Shown here one piece after another: positions 8,115 through 16,675 of a stretch of 64,000 nucleotides of DNA. The stretch's first letter is position 1, and each line of letters begins with the position of its first letter. The stretch lies in assembly GCF_017875325.1 (NCBI RefSeq), contig NZ_JAGGMN010000001.1, positions 1,818,140-1,882,139 on the forward strand, read 5' to 3'. This DNA is from Methanofollis sp. W23. Its GTDB lineage: Archaea; Halobacteriota; Methanomicrobia; Methanomicrobiales; Methanofollaceae. The notes beneath the pieces are model-generated. The model ran no database searches. It had not been told where the DNA came from and saw only the letters and a list, made by a program, of their open reading frames with translations. Position numbers and translations under genes: made by a program.

Positions 8115-9137
8115 TCACCCGAAGAGGGCACCAAGACCGGCCATCCCGGACTCTTCCTCTTCTTCCTTCTTCTCTTCCTCGGTCTCTTCCTCGGCGGGGG
8201 CCTCTTCGGCAGCCGGCGTTGCGGCTGCAGGTGCGGCAGCAGCTGCCGCAACGGCCTGGGTAATCGACTCGTCGAGCTCGAACCCGCCTTCCGAGGCCTT
8301 CATGGCGATAGCCAGCATCTCACGGTATGCCCGGCCGACGATGAGGTCCGCGACATCCTTCTCGTAGATACACGCCTCGACCGCCAGGTTCCTGGCATCC
8401 TGAGCTGCCTTACCGACGATGGTCTCCGCCGTAAGCGGCGTCAGGATCGCAGCGTTCACCGAGAGGTTGAATGCCTGCTGGGCCGCCAGCGTCACCTTGG
8501 CGAGGTACGCCGACTCGTCGATCGCCAGGGTCTCAGGCGCAAAGATCGTGCCGTCCTGGAACGCCGCCTGCAAGATCAGGCCCACTTCCATCGGCTTGAT
8601 CTCGAGCTTCGCCAGCACGCCGGCCATCTTCGCATCGATGACCTGACCCTTCTTGACGACCGTCTTGGTCTCCCTGATCTTGACCTTGCCGGCCTCGATC
8701 ATCGCCGGGACCCCAGCCTGCTGGAGTTCCCCGACAATCGGCCCCGGCTTAAAGCTCGTGGGCCCCTTCGGGACGACAATATCTTCAGGTGCGACCTCGC
8801 CCGGCTTCGCGGCCATCTTCGTCTTCGTCAGCTCCAGGTGCTTGTAGAGCTTGAAGGGGTTCTCCTTCGTGAAGATGAGCGCACTCTGGCCCGAGATGTG
8901 CTCTCCCATCTCGACGACGTCGCCGCCGATCTCGTCCAGCGCATGCCTGGTGAGGGTCTTCCTGGCCATCTTGATCTCAGCGACCTCGCGGAGGTTCTGC
9001 CTGATGTCCTGGAGCTGGGTTGCCGGAATCCCGTGCATATTGACCAGCCCGACCACCGGGTAGTCCACAAAGCGCTGCTTGATCCCCTCGACCTGCTCGC
9101 GCTTCCACGCGGGCAGGTGGTGCGTGTACAGACTCAT
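8115..9137 (-). CDS. rpl10: Large ribosomal subunit protein uL10/P0 (stalk base)
   Basis: 340 residues. The N-terminal rRNA-binding domain begins SLYTHHLPAWKREQVEGIK. Helices that hold P1 dimers follow, then an Ala-rich hinge and an acidic tail ending in [14 protein letters not shown]. This tail is nearly the same as that of rpl12, as expected because both contact elongation factors. It starts one base after the end of rpl1, implying coupled translation. Confidence 0.97.
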   Translation of the reverse strand: MSLYTHHLPAWKREQVEGIKQRFVDYPVVGLVNMHGIPATQLQDIRQNLREVAEIKMARKTLTRHALDEIGGDVVEMGEHISGQSALIFTKENPFKLYKHLELTKTKMAAKPGEVAPEDIVVPKGPTSFKPGPIVGELQQAGVPAMIEAGKVKIRETKTVVKKGQVIDAKMAGVLAKLEIKPMEVGLILQAAFQDGTIFAPETLAIDESAYLAKVTLAAQQAFNLSVNAAILTPLTAETIVGKAAQDARNLAVEACIYEKDVADLIVGRAYREMLAIAMKASEGGFELDESITQAVAAAAAAPAAATPAAEEAPAEEETEEEKKEEEEESGMAGLGALFG

Positions 9138-9138
9138 C

Positions 9139-9783
9139 TCAGATCACCCTCACTGCCGGGCCCATCGTCGTCTTGACATAGACCGAGCGGAGGTTCTGCG
9201 ACCCCTGCTCCAGCGCTGACTCGACCTTCCTGAGAATCAGGTCGATGTTGTCTGCGATCTCCTCGGCGGACTGCTGCGTGCTGCCCACCGGGGCGTGGAA
9301 GACCTTCTTATCCTTCGACCTGACCCGCACCGAGACCCTGAGGCGCTCGATGAGGGGGCGGACATCAGTGCCGGTCGGGACCGGCATCGGCATCTTCCCG
9401 CGCGGACCGAGCCTCGGACCCAGCCAACGACCGACCTGGCCCATCACGCTCGTCTCTGCAAGGAAGAACCGATACTCGTTTGCGACCTTGCGCGCCTCGC
9501 GAGGTTCGCCGCCGAGCCGCTCGATCTCTTCAGGGCTGATGATCAGATCGACCCCGACCTCCTTGGCCTGGGTCGTGATCTCGCCCTTTCCGAGGACTGC
9601 AACCTTATTCTGGGTGCCCAGACCGTTCGGGAGAGCGATAGTCTCGTCGATACGGTTTTTGGGCTGGGACATGTCGATATTCCTGAGATTAATGGTAATA
9701 TCGACGCTCTCCTGAAACTTGCGCTCAGGTGCAGTCTCCAGAGCCGTTTTCACGGCTTCCAATATCTGTTGTTTCTCAACCAT
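9139..9783 (-). CDS. rpl1: Large ribosomal subunit protein uL1
   Basis: 214 residues, typical for archaeal L1. It forms the L1 stalk on 23S rRNA and in several archaea represses its own operon by binding mRNA. Recognisable segments are SVDITINLRNIDMSQPKNRI, LGPRLGPRGKMPMPVPTGTDV and the C-terminal SVYVKTTMGPAV. A GGAGGT ribosome-binding site lies just before the ATG and partly overlaps one arm of an inverted repeat in the rpl11-rpl1 spacer. Confidence 0.97.
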   Translation of the reverse strand: MVEKQQILEAVKTALETAPERKFQESVDITINLRNIDMSQPKNRIDETIALPNGLGTQNKVAVLGKGEITTQAKEVGVDLIISPEEIERLGGEPREARKVANEYRFFLAETSVMGQVGRWLGPRLGPRGKMPMPVPTGTDVRPLIERLRVSVRVRSKDKKVFHAPVGSTQQSAEEIADNIDLILRKVESALEQGSQNLRSVYVKTTMGPAVRVI

Positions 9784-9792
9784 TGAGGACCT

Positions 9793-9825
9793 CCATAGTT
9801 TGCGACCGTCTTCGATCTCCTATGG
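9793..9825 (-). promoter_or_regulatory. Inverted repeat overlapping the rpl1 ribosome-binding site
   Basis: In the mRNA, CCATAG (9825-9820) can pair with CTATGG (9798-9793) across a 21-base loop. The second arm runs straight into the rpl1 Shine-Dalgarno (CTATGGAGGTCCTCAATG), so the stem would hide part of it. Feedback by L1 on its operon is known in archaea; use of this stem for that purpose is inference. Confidence 0.35.
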
Positions 9826-9836
9826 ATGAATACCGT

Positions 9837-10313
9837 TTACGCCTCAAGGACACTGTCATACTCGCCCGCATCAATCGCGGCCAGCATCTCCTTGGGTGCA
9901 CGGCCTTCGACCGTCACTCCGACAGAGACACAGGTCCCGACGACTTCTTTCACTGCCATCTTCAGACGGTAGGAGAGCATGTCGTCGAACTTCATGCGTG
10001 CGATCCGAACAGCGGCCTCAAGCGGCAGATCACCCACAAACTGGGTGGCAGGCTCACCGGACCCCTTCTCGATACCAACTTCCTTCTTGACCAGGGCCGC
10101 AGTCGGTGGGACACCGACCGAGACGGTGAAGTTCTTCTTGTCATCGACTTCGACCTTCACCGGCACCTGCATGCCATTGAATTCTGCGGTTTTCTTATTG
10201 ATCTCGTCAATAACCGCTTTTACGTTGATACCGAGGGGACCCAGGGCAGGACCAATAGGTGGACCTGCAGTCGCTCTGCCTCCGGGTACCAATACCTCGA
10301 CCGTTTCTGCCAT
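9837..10313 (-). CDS. rpl11: Large ribosomal subunit protein uL11
   Basis: 158 residues. The N-terminal domain AETVEVLVPGGRATAGPPIG and PALGPLGINVKAVIDEIN is diagnostic. The protein binds the GTPase-associated region of 23S rRNA at the stalk base. It is the first gene of the rpl11-rpl1-rpl10-rpl12 operon, with its own TATA box upstream and a GGTGAT ribosome-binding site before the ATG. Confidence 0.97.
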   Translation of the reverse strand: MAETVEVLVPGGRATAGPPIGPALGPLGINVKAVIDEINKKTAEFNGMQVPVKVEVDDKKNFTVSVGVPPTAALVKKEVGIEKGSGEPATQFVGDLPLEAAVRIARMKFDDMLSYRLKMAVKEVVGTCVSVGVTVEGRAPKEMLAAIDAGEYDSVLEA

Positions 10314-10380
10314 AGATCTATCACCATGCGTTCCCCGTAAGGGTACTTTGCTTGGGTTGACTAAGGTTTCCCGGGCAGAC

Positions 10381-10390
10381 TATTAAAAGT
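10381..10390 (-). promoter_or_regulatory. TATA box of the rpl11 operon
   Basis: ACTTTTAATA on the minus strand, about 68 bases before the rpl11 ATG. This predicts a leader of roughly 45 nt and separates this operon from spt5, which ends at 10439. Confidence 0.5.
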
Positions 10391-10438
10391 ATCACATTCC
10401 CGTGAGGGGGAGACGTGTCAGAAGAGGGGGGTGGAAGA

Positions 10439-10909
10439 TCAGGATTCGCCCCGGTCGATCACCCTGACATTGTCGCCGCGCACGGTGATCGGGATCGGGA
10501 CCATCGACTCGTAGAGTTCAACGGTGATCTCTTCTTTGTTTGAATCGACCCGTTTGACCACGGCCTTCTCGCCCTTGAACGGTCCGGCGATCAACTCGAC
10601 GATGGTACCCTCGTCGATCCCGGCCACCACCGGTTTGGGCTCGAGATAATGCGCGATCTCTTCAATTTTCGTCGCGCCCGGCACCACGGTCCTGGCGCTC
10701 GGCACGCTCTCGATCAGTTCGGCGATCCGCGCAAACGGTTCGGCCGCCTCGACGAGGACATAGCCTTTCAGTTCGTCTGGCGAGAGCACAGAGAGCACTT
10801 TAAATGAAGGATCGTGCAGCACTGCACGGTAGATCGAGTCCACGACCGCACGCTCCTGTTTTGCCGTCGTCTTGATGGCAAAGATTTTGATTTCAGGTTC
10901 TTCTGTCAT
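10439..10909 (-). CDS. spt5: Transcription elongation factor Spt5 (NusG homologue)
   Basis: 156 residues. The NGN domain is at about 5-90 (IKIFAIKTTAKQERAVVD; LKGYVLVEA) and a KOW domain follows at about 95-150 (EGTIVELIAGPFKGEKAVVK). It binds the RNA polymerase clamp and increases processivity together with Spt4. It begins 5 bases after secE ends, in the secE-spt5 order conserved across archaea and, as secE-nusG, in bacteria. Confidence 0.97.
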   Translation of the reverse strand: MTEEPEIKIFAIKTTAKQERAVVDSIYRAVLHDPSFKVLSVLSPDELKGYVLVEAAEPFARIAELIESVPSARTVVPGATKIEEIAHYLEPKPVVAGIDEGTIVELIAGPFKGEKAVVKRVDSNKEEITVELYESMVPIPITVRGDNVRVIDRGES

Positions 10910-10914
10910 GCGTA

Positions 10915-11115
10915 TCAGTGCATCGGCGCGGTCATGATCACATAGATAATGAACCCTAAGAGTCCGATGATCAGGACACCGATCGCGGCGACGATGGCGA
11001 TCTTGGTGAACTCGTCCCGGGTCGGCGTCCGCGCCAGCTTGAGGACGCGCAGGTACTTTTTAAAGAACTCCTCGTTGATGGAGCTCATCTTCACTGACTC
11101 AGTGCTGATAGCCAT
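10915..11115 (-). CDS. secE: Protein translocase subunit SecE/Sec61-gamma
   Basis: 66 residues. An amphipathic helix (INEEFFKKYLRVLKLARTPT) precedes the conserved RDEFTKIA hinge and one membrane helix (IAVIGVLII-type, residues about 40-62). It clamps SecY in the membrane. It lies 9 bases after ftsZ, with spt5 following 5 bases after secE. Confidence 0.95.
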   Translation of the reverse strand: MAISTESVKMSSINEEFFKKYLRVLKLARTPTRDEFTKIAIVAAIGVLIIGLLGFIIYVIMTAPMH

Positions 11116-11124
11116 ATATAGTTT

Positions 11125-12219
11125 TCACCTCAGGAAGTCGATGTCAAATTCCTTGGAAACCTTGGGGAGAGATTTGCGTTCGTTTCGCCCATATATTTGT
11201 GGGGAGTTGACCCCGGTGACCACGAGCATGGTGCGCATACTGCCCTCCATCTCGGGGTCGACCTGCGCGCCCCAGATGATCCGCGCACTCGGGTCGATGC
11301 GGTCGTAGACCTCCTGGACCACGCCTTCGGCCTCGGACATGGTCATGTCTGGGCCGCCGACGACGTTGACGAGGGCGGCGGTGGCGCCCGAGATGTCGAC
11401 GTCGAGGAGCGGGGAGCGCAGCGCCTTCTTGACGGCGTCGGCCGCTTTGTCCTCTGAGTCGGACTCGCCCATCCCGATCATGGCGACGCCGCCGCGTTCC
11501 ATCACGGTGCGCACGTCGGCGAAGTCGAGGTTCACGAGTCCGGGGACGGTGATCAGTTCGGTGATCCCCTTGACCGCCCGCATCAGCACTTCGTCGGCCA
11601 CCTTGAAGGCGGCGTGGACCGGCAGGCGCGGGACGACTTCGAGGAGACGGTCGTTGGGGACGACGATGACGGTGTCGGCGACGTCGCGCAACCGCTCCAG
11701 GCCGGCTTCGGCGTTCTCGGCACGGATCGTGCCTTCTGAGGTGAACGGGAGCGTGACGACGGCGATGGTGAGTGCCCCTTCTTCCCTGGCGGCCTTGGCG
11801 ACCACGGGGGCGGAACCGGTCCCGGTCCCGCCGCCGAGTCCGGTGGTGATGAAGACCATGTCGGCCCCGGAAAGGGCGCCCTTGATCTGGTCTTCGTTCT
11901 CGAGGGCGGCCTCTTCGCCGATCTGGGGGATCGACCCGGCGCCCAGCCCGCGGGTCCGCTGTCTGCCGATGAGGATCCGCTTGTCGGCCTTTGTTCGGAT
12001 CAGGTGCTGGGCGTCGGTGTTGATTGCCACCAGTTCGGCGCCGCTGATGCCTTCGTCGGCGATCCTGCTCATCGTGTTCGAGCCCCCGCCGCCGCACCCG
12101 ACGACGACGACTTCGGTCCTGAGTTCTTGCAGGAGTGCCTCGAGTTCGTCGTCAGGCTGGACGGGCGCTTCATATTCATCTTGTGCCCGTGACAATGCCT
12201 CTTCAACAATGGACTTCAT
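11125..12219 (-). CDS. ftsZ: Cell division GTPase FtsZ
   Basis: 364 residues. A GTP-binding Rossmann core begins [13 protein letters not shown] (37-49). The tubulin signature loop GGGTGTGS is at 129-136, and the synergy loop [11 protein letters not shown] supplies the catalytic acid. The N-terminal extension and short basic tail ([15 protein letters not shown]) fit the archaeal FtsZ1 type. It assembles into the mid-cell division ring. The first 17 bases overlap the end of dtdA, and secE follows closely, so dtdA-ftsZ-secE-spt5 is one likely operon. Confidence 0.97.
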   Translation of the reverse strand: MKSIVEEALSRAQDEYEAPVQPDDELEALLQELRTEVVVVGCGGGGSNTMSRIADEGISGAELVAINTDAQHLIRTKADKRILIGRQRTRGLGAGSIPQIGEEAALENEDQIKGALSGADMVFITTGLGGGTGTGSAPVVAKAAREEGALTIAVVTLPFTSEGTIRAENAEAGLERLRDVADTVIVVPNDRLLEVVPRLPVHAAFKVADEVLMRAVKGITELITVPGLVNLDFADVRTVMERGGVAMIGMGESDSEDKAADAVKKALRSPLLDVDISGATAALVNVVGGPDMTMSEAEGVVQEVYDRIDPSARIIWGAQVDPEMEGSMRTMLVVTGVNSPQIYGRNERKSLPKVSKEFDIDFLR

Positions 12220-13531
12220 TGATATACCTCTCCAACCCCGGGATGTGGATGCGGGTTACACTGCGTGACTGAACCATGGACGGGGTGACCGTCTCGTCCC
12301 CGACTTCGACGCTACGGCCGCCGGAGAGTTTTCCAAAGAGGGGGCCTTTGGGAACTCCGAGCGCCCGGGCCTTCTGTGGATCAAAACGTGTTCTGGTGAT
12401 CACAAGGTCGTCCCCGTCGGCGGCAGTGCTCCACCGTACACTTATGATTTCAATACACAGGGATATGACATCATGTATTATTTCTTCGCTTTGATTCTTG
12501 AATGTGATGAAGGTCGGGGAGGTGGCGCCGGTCGTGGTGGCGATGTGGGCGGCCTGGAGAGAGGCGAGGCGCTCCCTGAAGGTGTGCGGGTCTGAGCGTT
12601 CGGCTTCTTTGAGGAGTGCGTGAGGGACCTGGACCTCGATGAGGTCGCCGTCGCCGGATAGGCCGCCGGGATGGAGCCGGCCGCCTGGGACGAGATCGGC
12701 GGCGGCGGTTCTGAGGGCGGTGTAGGTCTCCCATGAGATGGCGCCGATCTCAGCGATCTCTCCTTCTGAGAGGATGGGGAGGCCGAGGGCGTCGAGGTGC
12801 GCTTCGAGGGTGGCGGCCTCGTGTTTCGAGAGGGCTTTGCGGTCGAGGTAGGCGGCGAGGGCGCCGGTCTCTTCGGTCATGCGGGTGATGAGGCCGCGGT
12901 CGAGGTCAGGGACGACGCGCGTGGGGGCGATGTGGCCGAAGGCGCCGCGGGAGGTGAGGGTGATCTCGGTCTGTCTGACGGCGTAGTGGGTGCCGCCGAA
13001 CCCGACGAGCGGGATCACGGACTCGGGGACGGCTTCGAGGACGGCGCGCGCGGCGGCGTCGGCGGCGGCGGGGTCGTTCCATTCGGTCTCGGTCGACCCG
13101 ATCTCGACGAAGAGCGAGGGGGTGGCGAGGGTGGTGGGGCCGTGGTGGGTGGCTTCGTAGCTGGCCCGGTAGCCTGGCGGGGCGTGGCGGGCGAGGCCGC
13201 GGAGCACGGCGTGCATCATGGCCGGGGCGGCGGGGGGAAGGGTCTGGGCGTCGCCGCCGTAGACGGCGTCGCCAAAGTTCCCGGTGACGTGGACGGTGAG
13301 GGCCGGGGTGGGGTGGCTGCTGCTGTGTCTGGAGAGGAAGAGGACGAGGTCGGCGTCGAGGTCGTGGTCGATCGCCTCGGCGTAGATGAGTCGTCCGTCG
13401 ATTTCGTGGAAGGTGAGGTCTGCAACCCCGAGGAGGGGCCAGTCGTCCCGCTCCTTGAGGAGTGCGCTGAGCCGCCGGGCAAGGTTGGTGCCGGCGGGGT
13501 CGAGTCGGGACGAGAGGAGTGCGATATGCAT
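12203..13531 (-). CDS. dtdA: D-aminoacyl-tRNA deacylase (archaeal DtdA)
   Basis: 442 residues. It is a zinc-dependent hydrolase that frees tRNA from D-amino acids. The N-terminus ([21 protein letters not shown]), [21 protein letters not shown], and [26 protein letters not shown] are hallmarks of the archaeal family. It is longer than the roughly 270-residue Thermococcales enzymes because of about 150 extra C-terminal residues, a length I recall for other Methanomicrobiales. It overlaps the start of ftsZ by 17 bases. Confidence 0.93.
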   Translation of the reverse strand: MHIALLSSRLDPAGTNLARRLSALLKERDDWPLLGVADLTFHEIDGRLIYAEAIDHDLDADLVLFLSRHSSSHPTPALTVHVTGNFGDAVYGGDAQTLPPAAPAMMHAVLRGLARHAPPGYRASYEATHHGPTTLATPSLFVEIGSTETEWNDPAAADAAARAVLEAVPESVIPLVGFGGTHYAVRQTEITLTSRGAFGHIAPTRVVPDLDRGLITRMTEETGALAAYLDRKALSKHEAATLEAHLDALGLPILSEGEIAEIGAISWETYTALRTAAADLVPGGRLHPGGLSGDGDLIEVQVPHALLKEAERSDPHTFRERLASLQAAHIATTTGATSPTFITFKNQSEEIIHDVISLCIEIISVRWSTAADGDDLVITRTRFDPQKARALGVPKGPLFGKLSGGRSVEVGDETVTPSMVQSRSVTRIHIPGLERYINEVHC

Positions 13532-13777
13532 GGTACAAGATCGGTGCTGCAGGGCTAAAGTCTTGTCAGTGAGGGGCGGGAGGGGTTCGCGGGGTTTTCT
13601 GGGGGCGGGTGCATGGCCGGGAGGTATCGGTTTTTGTTCTATGAGATGAGATCGAGGGGGGAGGTATGTAGTGTGGAATGGGTCACATGGGGGGTCTGAT
13701 CGTACTCTGGCCTGGTGCCCTGTGGTCTCACGCTCTTCTTCATGAGGGGGGTGGCCTTTTGTGTGGGGGAGGAGGGC

Positions 13778-13806
13778 GGGTTCATCCCCACGCGTGGGGG
13801 GAACAC
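13778..13806 (-). repeat. Solitary degenerate CRISPR repeat
   Basis: The 29 bases match the array-1 repeat except for a changed first base and one T-to-G in the loop (GGGTTCATCCCC...GGGGGGAACAC on the plus strand). It lies 394 bases beyond the leader-distal end of array 1, in the same orientation, with no partner repeat 61 bases away on either side. Confidence 0.7.
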
Positions 13807-13899
13807 CAGTGTCGAGTCAAGAACGAAAAGTCGTCACCACGATGCAATAGAACGAGAGGGCTCTCTCCTCGCGTGAAGAGCGGTCGTGATATTATCCTC

Positions 13900-14112
13900 T
13901 TCATGTTCTCGCCCCTCTCGTCATCCCGGGCTCAGGGGGAGCCGCGCCCCAGGGGCGAGGGCGCGGGAAGGGACGTCGATCCACGGTGCCGCCCCCACAG
14001 AAAAACGAAGACATTGTTGTCACTCTCTCGCGCTGGGGGAGACCCCCCTGACCCCTCACGATGGGGATCGGGGGGGCGGCGAGGAAGCGGCGATCCCGCT
14101 CGCGGTCCTGTC
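13900..14112. repeat. GC-rich palindromic repeats between the lone CRISPR repeat and array 1
   Basis: Two inverted GC-rich elements of the window-wide family lie here (CCCGGGCTCAGGGGGAGCC near 13926 and GGGGGAGACCCCCCTGACCCC near 14036). The rest of 13532-14199 holds no supported gene. Confidence 0.5.
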
Positions 14113-14199
14113 GTGAAGAGTGTGATCCGCGGCATCCTGGTCGGATATGTGAGTGATGACACGACACTGGTCGTCAGACGTAGAGGCGTATCGACCGAG

Positions 14200-15266
14200 C
14201 GGTTCATCCCCACGCGTGTGGGGAACACTGTTTCGTGCCGCCCGTAGAGCACTGAGAATCCGGTTCATCCCCACGCATGTGGGGAACACACGCTCGCAAT
14301 CGTCGGGTTTATTCTGTACTTCGGTTCATCCCCACGCGTGTGGGGAACACTTGAGAGTGACTCCCTTGTCGTCTGTGTTCGGCGGTTCATCCCCACGCGT
14401 GTGGGGAACACGGCAAGTCCACCTTCCTGTTAGACAGGCTGAACGGTTCATCCCCACGCGTGTGGGGAACACTGGGTGGTTTGGCTCCTCATGCACGGGG
14501 CCTCCGGTTCATCCCCACGCGTGTGGGGAACACATCCTTTTCCTCTCTAACGCACAGAGCGCGTTCGGTTCATCCCCACGCGTGTGGGGAACACGGGACC
14601 GACACCCCCATGATCACCGATCACTCCCGGTTCATCCCCACGCGTGTGGGGAACACGTCACTATCCCTAGAGTCAAGGAGATATTAGGCGGTTCATCCCC
14701 ACGCGTGTGGGGAACACTTGCTTTCTGAATCCCTTTCTGAATCCGCCATCGGTTCATCCCCACGCGTGTGGGGAACACCCGTCAGCACAGACCCTGCCCA
14801 CATCCTACGCCGGTTCATCCCCACGCGTGTGGGGAACACGCGGTCCAGTTTATCAGACGCTCCCCAGCCTCCGGTTCATCCCCACGCGTGTGGGGAACAC
14901 GATGTAGTCGTCCGGATGGTCGACGCCGGCCTCGGTTCATCCCCACGCGTGTGGGGAACACGAACTTCTCGGCTGGGGCGTCGGGACACCGTACGGTTCA
15001 TCCCCACGCGTGTGGGGAACACGGAGCGATCCAGATCGACGCGGGCGAGTCGTCCGGTTCATCCCCACGCGTGTGGGGAACACACCGCTGCGTACCCCCC
15101 GCCCCGGAGAGGGACCGGTTCATCCCCACGCGTGTGGGGAACACGAGAGTTGTTGCTGCAATTCAGGGAGGGTGGTCGGTTCATCCCCACGCGTGTGGGG
15201 AACACGCGGTTCAGAGCCCTGAGTTTCGCCTGCAGTTCGGTTCATCCCCACGCGTGTGGGGAACAC
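14200..15266 (-). CRISPR. CRISPR array 1, type I-E-like repeat, 18 repeats, leader on the right
   Basis: Eighteen 29-base repeats with 17 spacers of 32 bases (one or two of 33), beginning at 14200, 14261, 14322, 14383, 14444, 14505, 14566, 14628, 14689, 14750, 14811, 14872, 14933, 14994, 15055, 15116, 15177 and 15238. Read on the minus strand the repeat is GTGTTCCCCACACGCG...GGGGATGAACCG, the type I-E pattern with a CCCCACACGCGTGGGG hairpin. Orientation and a repeat variant at 14261 (GCATG for GCGTG) place the old end on the left and the leader on the right at 15267. All spacers differ. No cas gene is in the window. Confidence 0.98.
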
Positions 15267-15415
15267 TCTACTGGTTATGACCCCCGGAAAGAACCTTCTT
15301 TCCTACCCGACCCCATGACCCCGTGGATTCCCGGCACCACCACAATGCCCTGGGAACAGAAGAGACCACGGCGTCATTACGTCTCACTTTAGAAGAGCGA
15401 TCAGATGAACCTTCT
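15267..15415 (-). promoter_or_regulatory. Leader of CRISPR array 1
   Basis: 149 bases homologous, in inverted orientation, to the leader of array 2 (25871-26016). Shared blocks on the transcribed strand are AGAAGGTTCATCT, GCTCTTCTA, GTGAGA, GGTGCCGGGA and GAAGGTTCTTTCCGGGG, ending in AGTAGA at the first repeat. The remaining bases up to the next TATA box carry nothing recognised. Confidence 0.8.
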
Positions 15416-15520
15416 GGATTCAGTCTCCCCTACCCCTCGACCATGGCGCGAGGCTACCGATCTCTCACAGAATCCTGGCAAACCTTGATATCCGCCCCTC
15501 TTCTCCAGCATTCACGCGGA

Positions 15521-15530
15521 AAAGATAAAT
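15521..15530 (+). promoter_or_regulatory. TATA box for the Yip1 gene
   Basis: AAAGATAAAT about 27 bases before ATG 15553. With the usual archaeal spacing, transcription would start at or next to the ATG, so the mRNA would be leaderless. Confidence 0.45.
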
Positions 15531-15552
15531 CCACACCCCTTGCATTTCTATC

Positions 15553-16134
15553 ATGTCACCTGACATCATCGAACAAGTACGAGGGTTCATCCTGGACCCT
15601 GTAGAGACATTCAGGAACGCACGAGGTGACGAACTCGGCGAGGCGATTAAATATTACGCCGTCATCCTCGCCATCTACGCCGGCCTCACCGGACTCATGA
15701 CGATGGGCGGGTTTGGAGTATACCTCGACACCTCCGGGTTCCTCGACACCTTCGGCAGCGTCGGGATCGGCACCGCGATCGGCGTGATCCTCGCAACCTT
15801 TGTCGGCGAGATCATCGGGCTGCTCGTCGTCACCCTCATCATCCACGTCCTCGTCGCCCTCTTCATCGGCGGCAACGGCATCGAAGCGACGGCCAAGGCC
15901 CTGGCATATGCCTCCACCCCCAGCATGCTCTTTGGCTGGATCCCGTTCATCGGCCCCCTCGCCTTCGTCTGGACCGTCATCCTCTCGGTCATCGGGATCA
16001 GGGAGTTCCACGAGACCACGACCGGACGGGCGGCGGTCGCCGTCGTCCTGCCGGTGGTCGCCCTCGCGGTCCTCTTCGTCCTCGTCATCGCCGCCATCGC
16101 CGCAGTGGTGATCGCCGCCAATGTGGCGGCCTGA
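15553..16134 (+). CDS. Yip1-family integral membrane protein
   Basis: 193 residues. The N-terminus (IIEQVRGFILDPVETFRNARGDELGEAIKYY; quoted in parts, PVETFRNAR being the typical entry motif) leads into about five membrane helices. The layout matches small archaeal Yip1-domain proteins, whose function is unknown; eukaryotic relatives act in vesicle trafficking. It sits alone between CRISPR array 1 and the deacetylase, with a TATA box ahead and a T9 terminator behind. Confidence 0.8.
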   Translation: MSPDIIEQVRGFILDPVETFRNARGDELGEAIKYYAVILAIYAGLTGLMTMGGFGVYLDTSGFLDTFGSVGIGTAIGVILATFVGEIIGLLVVTLIIHVLVALFIGGNGIEATAKALAYASTPSMLFGWIPFIGPLAFVWTVILSVIGIREFHETTTGRAAVAVVLPVVALAVLFVLVIAAIAAVVIAANVAA

Positions 16135-16150
16135 ACACGACGCCCCCCAT

Positions 16151-16160
16151 CTTTTTTTTT
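16151..16160 (+). terminator. T-tract terminator after the Yip1 gene
   Basis: CTTTTTTTTT begins 17 bases after the stop codon, a standard archaeal intrinsic terminator. Confidence 0.65.
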
Positions 16161-16640
16161 ATATCCTCCGCACCTGAGAAGAGGCGATTGGGGGAGGACA
16201 GGGATCGGCGGACCAGGTAACCTTTGTTCAATTCTGATCAGGCGGGTGCCGTCCTCGCCCGATCTTCATGAGAGGGAGACCTGGGGCCGAAAGCCCCCAT
16301 GGCCCCGTGTAGGGAGGGAGAGTGGGTGCAGGTGAGGAGTCTCATATCGGGGTCATCCCACCACTCTCCCCCCCCTCCCCCTCGCAGAAGAGAGCAATGG
16401 AATAGATCGGAAAACCCCGCGGCCCCTGGCATGGAGAGAACGATCGACCATCGTCGGGAACACCGCACAGGCCTCACCCCAGGAGGACGAATAATAAGAG
16501 ATCGTCGACCAGCAGGTCGGATGGACGGCACCCATTTTTCCCCCCTCCCACCAGCCCCGGTTCCCTCTTCACGACGAAGAAGAAACGAGCACGCATCTCC
16601 TCGCCAGCCTGTAAAATCCCATAGGAATCCCGCATCGGGA
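16161..16640. other. Gap with a degenerate palindromic repeat
   Basis: No supported gene. Around 16255-16330 there is a diverged copy of the GC-rich repeat with its companion motif (CTTCATGAGAGGGA). The rest has scattered pyrimidine-rich tracts without clear structure. Confidence 0.35.
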
Positions 16641-16652
16641 AACATATATATA
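16641..16652 (+). promoter_or_regulatory. TATA box for the deacetylase-acyltransferase operon
   Basis: ACATATATATAT about 27-30 bases before ATG 16676, predicting a leaderless or nearly leaderless transcript. There is no clear ribosome-binding site before that ATG. Confidence 0.55.
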
Positions 16653-16675
16653 TTGCTACCTATCCAGATGGGGAC

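Noticed and set aside
14153-15392. Open frames with HPHACGEH or [10 protein letters not shown] repeats
   Set aside because: These are translations of CRISPR repeats in arrays 1 and 2, not proteins.
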